From Alphaproteobacteria bacterium (lineage in GTDB: Bacteria; Pseudomonadota; Alphaproteobacteria; Sphingomonadales; Sphingomonadaceae), in NCBI GenBank assembly GCA_020249025.1, contig JADCGM010000016.1:1-5680 (forward strand): a stretch of 5,680 nt of DNA, in the 5' to 3' direction. Below, one piece after another: positions 1 through 5,173 of this stretch (its first letter is position 1; the number at the start of each line of letters is the position of its first letter). The notes under the pieces were generated by a model. That model did no database searches and was not told the origin of the DNA. It saw nothing but the letters and a program-made list of their open reading frames with translations. A program made the position numbers and the translations under genes.

Positions 1-903
1 CGCGACGAGCCACAGCGGCAGGTCGCCGAGATCGCCGTCGTAGACCGAGATTTCCCAGCCGCGCGCGGCGATGCCGGGGCCGTGCAGGTCGGCGAAGCTC
101 GACCAGGCGGCGAGCTGGTGGCCCGCCCCGATCTCGACCGCGCGCAGCGTCGCCAGCGCCGGGCCGAGCGCGGCCGCAGCCTGATCGAGCGCGGCGTGGC
201 CGCCCGCCTCACGCCGCAGTCGCCGTTCGGTGAGGTTCGCGGGGATGCCGACGAGCCGCAGCAGCCCGCTCAGCAGCGCCTCGCGCCGCATCTGGCGCAG
301 CGCGCCGAGGCGGGGGCCGAGCAGGATCGTCTCCAGCGGCGTGGCGTCGAGCAGCACCAGCCGGGCGACGAGATCGGGGCGGCGGCGCGCCATGTTGGCG
401 GCGAGCAGGCCGCCGAAGGAATAGCCGACGAGAACGAACGGCCCGCGCTCCCCCGACGCCTCCAGCGCGCGGATCATCTCGTCGGCCTCGACGTCGGTGC
501 GACGCGGGAAGCGGCCGGTGTCGCTCCAGCCGGTGCCGGGCCGGTCGACGAGGATCGACCGGGTGCGCGTGCGCAGCGCGCGGTGGAGGTGGTCCATGGC
601 GAGGCCGGCCGAATGGCCGCCGCCGAACCAGACCACCGGCCAGACCCCGTTCGCCTCGCCCTCGGCGACGACGTGGATCCGCGTGCCGCCGATGTCGACG
701 AGCCGGCCCGGCGGGCGCGGCCGGCCGGCGAGCCGGGTGCGGTGGACGAAGGAGCCGAGGCACATCAGCGCACCGAGGGCCACGAGCAGCGCGCCGGGGA
801 CCGGCGCCGCACGGACCGTCAGAACCCCGGCGAGGATGAGGCCCGCGCCAAGCACGAACGCCGACCCCTCGCGGCCGATCAGGTTGAAAATGCGGTCGCC
901 CAT
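1..903 (-). CDS. Membrane-anchored alpha/beta hydrolase, C-terminus cut off by window edge
   Basis: Reading the minus strand from ATG at 903 gives an open frame of 301 codons that runs off the window at base 1 with no stop. Two hydrophobic stretches (about residues 15-30 and 37-53) are joined by a short RAAPVPG turn and followed by basic HRTR, which suggests a hairpin anchor with the catalytic domain in the cytoplasm. The soluble part has alpha/beta-hydrolase landmarks: a GGGHSAG turn (94-100) in the oxyanion-hole position, DRPGTGWSD (120-128), and the nucleophile elbow GYSFGG (160-165) with Ser162 as the probable nucleophile, then strand LVLLDATP (182-189). The acid and histidine of the triad would lie beyond the edge; the frame ends near LGDLPLWLVA, which resembles the strand before the acid. 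Substrate is unknown; esterase, lipase, amidase or peptidase are all possible. The gene diverges from the TetR gene and its promoter contains the shared inverted repeat. It has no Shine-Dalgarno sequence and looks leaderless. Family call is strong; specific function is unassigned. Confidence 0.88.
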   Translation of the reverse strand, partial: MGDRIFNLIGREGSAFVLGAGLILAGVLTVRAAPVPGALLVALGALMCLGSFVHRTRLAGRPRPPGRLVDIGGTRIHVVAEGEANGVWPVVWFGGGHSAGLAMDHLHRALRTRTRSILVDRPGTGWSDTGRFPRRTDVEADEMIRALEASGERGPFVLVGYSFGGLLAANMARRRPDLVARLVLLDATPLETILLGPRLGALRQMRREALLSGLLRLVGIPANLTERRLRREAGGHAALDQAAAALGPALATLRAVEIGAGHQLAAWSSFADLHGPGIAARGWEISVYDGDLGDLPLWLVA

Positions 904-909
904 CCGACC

Positions 910-938
910 AATACAGACATGTATCGCGATGACGTCAA
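910..938 (-). promoter_or_regulatory. Promoter of the hydrolase gene, apparently leaderless
   Basis: On the minus strand TTGACG (938-933) is followed after exactly 17 bp by TGTATT (915-910), a good sigma-70-like pair (5/6 and 4/6 to consensus). Only six bases (GGTCGG) separate the -10 box from the ATG at 903, so transcription would be expected to begin at or within a base or two of the start codon. No Shine-Dalgarno sequence precedes the ATG, which agrees with a leaderless message. The inverted repeat at 911-924 covers the -10 box and part of the spacer, a position suited to repression. The site is predicted from sequence only. Confidence 0.6.
911..924. promoter_or_regulatory. Putative TetR operator 1 (ATACA-N4-TGTAT)
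   Basis: This is a 14-bp inverted repeat with 5-bp arms and a GACA centre on the plus strand. Read on the minus strand with its flanks (926-909) it is CGATACA-N4-TGTATTG, matching the block at 1651-1668 at every position except the four central bases. It overlaps the hydrolase -10 box and lies about 90 bp upstream of the TetR gene start. Local autoregulation together with control of the divergent neighbour is typical of TetR-family proteins. That this particular regulator binds here is inferred. Confidence 0.6.
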
Positions 939-954
939 GCAGGCGCTTTGCGGC

Positions 955-983
955 TTGTCATCTCGGCCCCGGACTCCGATAGG
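955..983 (+). promoter_or_regulatory. Weak candidate promoter for the TetR gene
   Basis: TTGTCA (955-960, 5/6 to the -35 consensus) is followed after 17 bp by GATAGG (978-983), which matches the -10 consensus poorly (3/6). Initiation would fall near 990, leaving a leader of roughly 25 bases that contains the GGAGG ribosome site. It lies about 30 bp downstream of operator 1, so direct occlusion of this promoter by the operator is not obvious. It is the best candidate I see in the 904-1014 gap, but it is weak. Confidence 0.3.
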
Positions 984-1005
984 GGCGTCAGGATCGGAAA
1001 GACGC

Positions 1006-1010
1006 GGAGG
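1006..1010 (+). promoter_or_regulatory. Ribosome binding site fixing the GTG start of the TetR gene
   Basis: GGAGG is followed by ACGC and then GTG at 1015. The four-base spacing is short but usable, and this is the only strong Shine-Dalgarno match near the start of TetR homology. The receptor gene has a very similar arrangement (GGGGGGACGC then ATG at 1750). Confidence 0.6.
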
Positions 1011-1014
1011 ACGC

Positions 1015-1596
1015 GTGGCGCACGGCGCGACGGACGACAGCGAGGGTCAGCGCACGCCGGTCGAGGAGGATTGGCTCGCCGCGGCGCGCGAAATGCTCAT
1101 CAAGGGCGGGATCGCGGCGGTCCAGATCAACGCCGTCGCAAAGCGGCTGGGCGTCACGCGCGGCGGCTTTTATTGGCGCTTCAAGAGCCGCCAGGACCTG
1201 CTCGACAACCTGCTCCAGCACTGGGAAAGCACCAATACCCGGGCGTTCATCATGACTCTCGAGCGCGCGGGCAGCGCCCGCGAGCGCTACCGCCGCCTGA
1301 CCCGGCTCATCATCAACGAACGCCATTTCGACCCGGCGCTCGACACCGCCGTGCGCCAATGGGGCAATGTCGATCCCAAGGTGCGGGCCCGCGTTCGCGC
1401 CAACGACGACCGTCGGATCGCGGCGATCGAGAAGATGTTCCGCGACGCCGACCAGGACCCCGACGAGGCGATGATCCGGGCGCGCATCCTCTACTTCCAT
1501 CAGGTCGGCTATTATGCGCTCGGCCTCGCCGAGACGAAGAGCCAGCGCCTCCGCCTGCTCCCCCTCTACAACCGCATTCTCAGCGGCTTCGATTGA
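1015..1596 (+). CDS. TetR/AcrR-family transcriptional regulator
   Basis: This is a 193-residue protein, the usual size for a TetR-family dimeric repressor. The N-terminal DNA-binding domain is clear: a first helix around WLAAAREMLIKGG (20-32), then a helix-turn-helix at about 37-56 (INAVAKRLGV, TRGGFYWRF), followed by KSRQDLLDNLLQHWE leading into the ligand-binding half. That C-terminal half is family-specific and does not reveal the ligand. I chose the GTG at 1015 because GGAGG sits at 1006-1010, four bases upstream, and because the TetR homology begins soon after. The frame is open much further upstream, including an ATG at 919 inside operator 1, but that stretch is antisense to the hydrolase or intergenic and does not look like TetR. 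The gene lies between two copies of a matching inverted repeat, so it probably regulates the divergent hydrolase and the downstream receptor operon, releasing DNA when an inducer binds. Whether it represses or activates is not shown by sequence. Confidence 0.92.
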   Translation: MAHGATDDSEGQRTPVEEDWLAAAREMLIKGGIAAVQINAVAKRLGVTRGGFYWRFKSRQDLLDNLLQHWESTNTRAFIMTLERAGSARERYRRLTRLIINERHFDPALDTAVRQWGNVDPKVRARVRANDDRRIAAIEKMFRDADQDPDEAMIRARILYFHQVGYYALGLAETKSQRLRLLPLYNRILSGFD

Positions 1597-1652
1597 TCGG
1601 ATAGCCGCCGCAACGCCGCCGCCGCGGGGTCAGCGCATCTGCGCAGCCAACG

Positions 1653-1666
1653 ATACAGGGGTGTAT
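1653..1666. promoter_or_regulatory. Putative TetR operator 2 (ATACA-N4-TGTAT)
   Basis: This inverted repeat has the same 5-bp arms and 4-bp spacing as the one at 911-924, with a GGGG centre. Including flanks (1651-1668), CGATACA-N4-TGTATTG is identical to the minus-strand block at 926-909 outside the four central bases. It lies 83 bp before the receptor ATG and would place the receptor and oxidoreductase genes under the same regulator as the hydrolase. Binding is inferred. Confidence 0.6.
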
Positions 1667-1671
1667 TGACG
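1662..1671 (+). promoter_or_regulatory. Ambiguous promoter element for the receptor operon
   Basis: Two readings compete. TGTATT (1662-1667) could be a -10 box, placed exactly as in the hydrolase promoter relative to the operator, but its -35 position (CTGCGC, 1639-1644) is poor. Alternatively TTGACG (1666-1671) could be a -35 box, but 17 bp downstream lies only CAGCTT (1689-1694), a poor -10. Either way the operator overlaps the core promoter. The weak complementary box in each case leaves room for an activator or an alternative sigma factor. Confidence 0.35.
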
Positions 1672-1677
1672 TACAGC

Positions 1678-1707
1678 CCATTGCATGACAGCTTTCGCGC
1701 CATTGCA
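1678..1707 (+). repeat. Direct repeat CCATTGCA, 22 bp apart
   Basis: CCATTGCA occurs at 1678-1685 and again at 1700-1707, with start-to-start spacing of 22 bp, about two turns of the helix. Both copies lie downstream of operator 2 and upstream of the receptor start. Such phasing could serve a second DNA-binding protein, but chance recurrence of an 8-mer is possible. Confidence 0.4.
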
Positions 1708-1708
1708 A

Positions 1709-1736
1709 CCGGGGGGTGTTCTCCCGGCGCCCGGGA
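1709..1736 (+). repeat. Overlapping inverted repeats in the receptor leader
   Basis: TCCCGG (1722-1727), CGC, CCGGGA (1731-1736) forms a perfect 6-bp stem with a three-base loop. The same central segment CTCCCGG (1721-1727) can instead pair with CCGGGGG at 1709-1715 (seven pairs, one G-U) across a GTGTT loop. The two structures exclude one another and end just before the GGGGGG of the ribosome site (1740-1745). No T run follows, so neither is a standard terminator. A role in translation control is speculative. Confidence 0.4.
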
Positions 1737-1749
1737 ATTGGGGGGACGC

Positions 1750-3906
1750 ATGGCTTTCTCGACGATCCGCAACAGCCGCCGCATCGCCGGTCTGCTCGCC
1801 GCAAGCTGCCTTGCTGCGCCGGTGCTGGCGCAACAGCCGGGCGCCGCCGCGGTGGAGACCGCCGCCGCCGACGATCTCGCGCCGGCCGAGATCGTCGTCA
1901 CCGCGCAGCGGCGCGAGCAGCGGCTCGTCGACGTGCCGATCTCGGTGTCGGCGTTCACCGGCAAGGACATCGAGAACCGCGGCGTGGCGACGCTCTCCGA
2001 GCTGCAGGCCGCGATCCCGAGCCTGCGCATCGTCGACATCGGGCCGGGCTCGCAGCGCATCCAGCTGCGCGGCATCTCGCAGTATCTCGGGCTGCCGACG
2101 GTCGGGAATTATCTCGACGAGTTCTCGGTCAACAACGAAGGTGCGGCGGGCTCCGCCGAGATCCGCCTGCTCGATCTGGAGCGGGTCGAGGTGCTGCGGG
2201 GACCGCAGCCGGCGCTTTACGGCGAAGGCTCGATGGGCGGCACCATCCGCTATGTGACCGCCCAGCCGGAGCTCGACGCCGTGTTTGGCTCGGTGCGGGG
2301 CGAGCTGTCGTCGGTCAGCGACGGCGATGTCGGCTTCCGCACCGAGGGCGTCGTCAACCTGCCCGTCGCCACCGACAGCGCCGCCATCCGCATCGCCGCC
2401 GCCCATGAGCAGCTGCCCGGCTTCGCCGACGCCAGCTTCGGCAAGGACATCAATGACGGGACGGTGACGACGATCCGCGGCAAGGCGCTGGTCAAGCCGC
2501 AAGGCGGACCGCTGACCGTGTCGCTGCTCGGCCTGTGGCATCGCGCCGACCAGGATGCGAAGAGCTACAGCCTCGCGAACCGCACCACCGGGCAGGTCGT
2601 GCCCTCGCCGACCCGGCAGCGCTATGGGCTCGGCAATCTCGTCGTCAGCTACGACTTCGGCGGCGCGACGCTGCTCAGCTCGACGGGCTATCTCGACCAG
2701 ACGGGACGGACTGTCGACGACAGCTCGCGCTTCTACAATCAGCTGTTCGGCGCGCCGCTGCTGCGCACTGCGCTCACCGATTCGCGCGGCACGTTCAAGC
2801 GCTTCGCGCAGGAGCTGCGGCTGGCCTCCAACGGTTCGGGACCGCTCAGCTATCTGCTCGGCGGGAGCTATTCGAACGCGCGGACGACGGGCAATGTCGC
2901 CGGCACCGGCGAGGGGCTGACGCCGGTGCCGCCCTCGGCGCTTGGTGTCGTGTTCACCCAGACGTCGGCGTCGCGATCCAAGGTTCTGGCGCTGTTCGGC
3001 AGCGTCAACTACGATGTCGCGAGCAATCTGACGATCGGCCTTGGCGGACGCTATTTCCGCGACCGCCGCTCGACCAACAGCGTGTTCGCGCTCACCGGCT
3101 TCGGCACCCCGCCGAGCGTGTCGCGCGGCGCCGCGACCTTCACCAGCTTCAACCCGCGCGTCGACATCACGCTGAAGACGTCGGAGGACGGCATCCTCTA
3201 CGCCAACGCCGCCAAGGGCTTCCGCAGCGGCGGGTTCAATCAGGTCATCGATCCGACCACGCCGCCGACCTTCGGGCCGGAGCGGCTGTGGAGCTATGAA
3301 GTGGGCACGAAACAGGGCCTGCTCGACAACCGGCTGCTGCTCGAGGCGGCAATCTACTACAACGATTACAAGGGTATCCAGGCCACCGTCATCCAGTCCG
3401 GCGTCACCGTTGCCGGCACGCGCAACGCCGGCAAGGCCAATGGCTGGGGTGCGGACTTCACGCTGCAGGCCCGCCCGCAGACCGACCTCAGCTTCAGCGC
3501 GACGCTCGGCTGGAACGACGTCGCCTACAAGACGCTGTCGCCCGACCGCCGCCCGGGCGATGCGCTCGACATGGTGCCGCGCTGGACCTGGTCGCTCGCG
3601 GCCGACTATACGCCGCAGATCAGCGACGGTGCCAAGCTCATCCTGCATGCCGACGCGGGCTACACGCGCAAGGCGTCGATCACGCTGCGCAACCTGCCGC
3701 CCTCGCTCGCGCCGGTGAACTTCACCGACTCGCGCGTGCTGGTGAACGCGCGCGCCGGTGTCGCCTTCGGGGCGCTCGAGGTCTACGCCTTCGCGAACAA
3801 CCTGTTCGACGAGGCCAAGATCGTGAACCCGGCCTTCGCCGCCTTCTTCGAGCCGATCCGCACCCGTCCGCGCACGGTCGGGCTCGGGTTCAAGGGGCAG
3901 TTCTAG
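1750..3906 (+). CDS. TonB-dependent outer-membrane receptor
   Basis: This is a complete 718-residue receptor that would import a ligand across the outer membrane using TonB-ExbBD energy. A signal peptide covers residues 1-27 (basic SRR, hydrophobic GLLAASCLAAPVLA, likely cleavage before QQP). A TonB box, EIVVTAQ, sits at 47-53. The plug domain runs from about 57 to 170 and includes VPISVSAFTGKDIENRG, the IQLRGIS strand, LERVEVLRGPQPALYGEGSMGGTI and a closing strand. The rest is beta-barrel with the conserved AKGFRSGGFN segment at 488-497, and it ends in LGFKGQF with the terminal aromatic expected of outer-membrane proteins. The length fits a receptor without an N-terminal signalling extension, and no sigma/anti-sigma pair lies nearby, so regulation by the adjacent TetR protein is more likely. 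ATG at 1750 is chosen because it begins the signal peptide and follows a purine-rich GGGGGG. The ligand is not evident; the downstream flavoenzyme suggests an amine or amino-acid derivative rather than iron, but that is inference. Confidence 0.95.
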   Translation: MAFSTIRNSRRIAGLLAASCLAAPVLAQQPGAAAVETAAADDLAPAEIVVTAQRREQRLVDVPISVSAFTGKDIENRGVATLSELQAAIPSLRIVDIGPGSQRIQLRGISQYLGLPTVGNYLDEFSVNNEGAAGSAEIRLLDLERVEVLRGPQPALYGEGSMGGTIRYVTAQPELDAVFGSVRGELSSVSDGDVGFRTEGVVNLPVATDSAAIRIAAAHEQLPGFADASFGKDINDGTVTTIRGKALVKPQGGPLTVSLLGLWHRADQDAKSYSLANRTTGQVVPSPTRQRYGLGNLVVSYDFGGATLLSSTGYLDQTGRTVDDSSRFYNQLFGAPLLRTALTDSRGTFKRFAQELRLASNGSGPLSYLLGGSYSNARTTGNVAGTGEGLTPVPPSALGVVFTQTSASRSKVLALFGSVNYDVASNLTIGLGGRYFRDRRSTNSVFALTGFGTPPSVSRGAATFTSFNPRVDITLKTSEDGILYANAAKGFRSGGFNQVIDPTTPPTFGPERLWSYEVGTKQGLLDNRLLLEAAIYYNDYKGIQATVIQSGVTVAGTRNAGKANGWGADFTLQARPQTDLSFSATLGWNDVAYKTLSPDRRPGDALDMVPRWTWSLAADYTPQISDGAKLILHADAGYTRKASITLRNLPPSLAPVNFTDSRVLVNARAGVAFGALEVYAFANNLFDEAKIVNPAFAAFFEPIRTRPRTVGLGFKGQF

Positions 3907-3928
3907 GTCGGCGGCGGGCGACCGCCGC

Positions 3929-3932
3929 GGAG
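3929..3932 (+). promoter_or_regulatory. Ribosome binding site fixing the GTG start of the oxidoreductase
   Basis: GGAG precedes GTG at 3938 by five bases. The overlapping ATG at 3936 opens a one-codon frame (ATG TGA), so GTG is the only sensible start. The 31-bp gap after the receptor stop has no promoter or terminator that I can see, supporting translation from a shared message. Confidence 0.6.
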
Positions 3933-3937
3933 CGCAT

Positions 3938-5173
3938 GTGAGCAGCAGCGTCGACGTTGCGATCATCGGGGCCGGAATCGTCGGGCTCGCTGTCGCACAC
4001 CAGATCCGTCGCCGGTCGCGGCTGCGCGTGCTTGTCTTCGACAAGGGCGCGGGCGTCGGGGAGGGCTCGACCGGCGCCTCCTCGGCGGTGTGCCGCTTCC
4101 GCTATTCGAACGACGAGATGGTCGTGCTCGCGCGCGACGGGATCGCCGCTTACCAGGCATGGCCCGATTTTCTTCGCACCCCGGACCCGTCCGCAGTCTT
4201 TCATCGGCGCGGCTCGCTTTGGCTCGCGCCGGAGGGTGTGGACTGGTCGGCGCGGGAGGCGGCGCGACTGCAGGGTTTCGGAATCGCCGCCGAGACGCTC
4301 GACGACGGCGATCTCGCCGACCGCTTTCCGGCGCTGAGCCCCTGCGCCGTCCCGCCCGATCTGGTGTCGGGCGAGCCCCACCCTTGCGCCGGCGGCGCGG
4401 TCCATCTGCTCGAAACGGACGCGGGCTACATGGATCCGATGGCGGCCGCGACCGACCTGCTCGCGGCTGTGCGCGCGGGCGGCAGCGAGGTTCGCTTCCG
4501 GTCACCGGTCACGGCGGTTGAAAGCGCCGGCGGGCGGGCGACGGGTGTCCGCCTCGCCTCGGGCGAGCGGATCGCGGCAGGGGCGGTCGTCAACGCCGCC
4601 GGGCCCTGGTGCAATCCGCTGTTCGACGATCTCGGCCTGTCGCGCTGGCCGCTGCGGCCGACGCGGATCCAGATCGCGGTCGTCGATTGCCCCGATCCGC
4701 TGTACGGCCGCCTGCCGATCTGCGCCGACCTGCCCGGCGGCATCTATTTCCGCGAGGAGCTCGGCAGCCGCCGCATCGTCGTCGGCTCGCTGCTGGAGGC
4801 CGACGAACAGGAGGCCGTCACCGATCCCGACGATTTCGATCGTTCGGCCGATGCGGACTTCACCGCCGCCAAGCTGCATGCGCTCGCGCACCGCATCCCC
4901 GGCCTGCCGCTGCGCGGGGTGCAGGGTTACAGCGGGCTCTACACGATCAACGCCGCCGACGTGCATCCGATCGTCGGCGAGACGGAGCTTGCCGGTTTTC
5001 ATGCGGCCAACGGCTGCAGCGGCCATGGCTTCAAGCTCGCGCCCGCCATCGGCGCGCTGCTCGCCCGCGCCATCACCGGCGAGGGCGACGCCTATGATAC
5101 CGCCGCCGACCCCGCCTTTCTCGCGGTCGACCGCGCGCCGATCGCGGTGCCCGTCAAGAGCGCGATGGCCTGA
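3938..5173 (+). CDS. FAD-dependent amine/amino-acid oxidoreductase (DAO family)
   Basis: This is a 411-residue soluble flavoenzyme of the D-amino-acid/sarcosine/dimethylglycine oxidoreductase superfamily, which oxidises C-N bonds to imines that hydrolyse to an oxo compound and an amine. The N-terminus has the FAD Rossmann motif VAIIGAGIVGLAVA (7-20, GxGxxG at 11-16), with Asp35 ending the second strand. STGASSAVCRFRYSNDE (44-60) resembles the flavin-contact segment of sarcosine oxidase-like proteins. ETDAGYMDP (159-167), VVNAAGPW (217-224) and the C-terminal ANGCSGHGFKLAPAIG (357-372) are further family landmarks. No signal peptide or membrane segment is seen. GTG at 3938 is taken as start: GGAG (3929-3932) lies five bases upstream, and the ATG at 3936 is followed at once by TGA. 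It begins 31 bp after the receptor stop, so the two are probably one operon. It could be an oxidase or a dehydrogenase; substrate is undetermined. Its 3' end overlaps the convergent dehydrogenase by 20 bp. Confidence 0.92.
   Translation: MSSSVDVAIIGAGIVGLAVAHQIRRRSRLRVLVFDKGAGVGEGSTGASSAVCRFRYSNDEMVVLARDGIAAYQAWPDFLRTPDPSAVFHRRGSLWLAPEGVDWSAREAARLQGFGIAAETLDDGDLADRFPALSPCAVPPDLVSGEPHPCAGGAVHLLETDAGYMDPMAAATDLLAAVRAGGSEVRFRSPVTAVESAGGRATGVRLASGERIAAGAVVNAAGPWCNPLFDDLGLSRWPLRPTRIQIAVVDCPDPLYGRLPICADLPGGIYFREELGSRRIVVGSLLEADEQEAVTDPDDFDRSADADFTAAKLHALAHRIPGLPLRGVQGYSGLYTINAADVHPIVGETELAGFHAANGCSGHGFKLAPAIGALLARAITGEGDAYDTAADPAFLAVDRAPIAVPVKSAMA

Larger units (their letters stand above)
1597..1749. 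other. Promoter and leader region between the TetR and receptor genes
   Basis: This 153-bp gap has no credible coding sequence. In order it holds a short GC inverted repeat (1633-1644), the second ATACA-N4-TGTAT operator (1653-1666), a TTGACG hexamer overlapping it, a pair of CCATTGCA direct repeats (1678-1685 and 1700-1707), and GC-rich inverted repeats just before the receptor start (1709-1736). I see no GC hairpin followed by a T run, so no standard terminator separates the TetR gene from the receptor; some read-through is possible. Confidence 0.7.

Noticed and set aside
209..763. Minus-strand open frame of 184 codons within the hydrolase
   Set aside because: It is out of phase with the frame starting at 903, which carries the alpha/beta-hydrolase motifs; the product is Arg/Pro/Ala-rich.
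82..1014. Upstream extension of the TetR reading frame on the plus strand, including an ATG at 919
   Set aside because: Most of it is antisense to the hydrolase and has biased composition; the ATG at 919 lies inside the operator and has no ribosome site. TetR homology and GGAGG support GTG 1015.
1666..1749. TTG-started 28-residue extension of the receptor
   Set aside because: It would precede and disrupt the signal peptide, begins within the operator and promoter, and has no ribosome site; ATG 1750 begins a normal signal peptide.
1795..1812. Possible lipoprotein cleavage site at LAASC (Cys20) of the receptor
   Set aside because: The match to a lipobox is loose, and a better signal peptidase I site (VLA before QQP) follows seven residues later; TonB receptors are normally not lipoproteins.
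1630..4044. Long open frame (about 800 codons) on the minus strand opposite the receptor gene
   Set aside because: Its product is arginine/alanine-rich low-complexity sequence with no family features, while the plus strand encodes an unmistakable receptor. It is the antisense shadow expected in GC-rich DNA.
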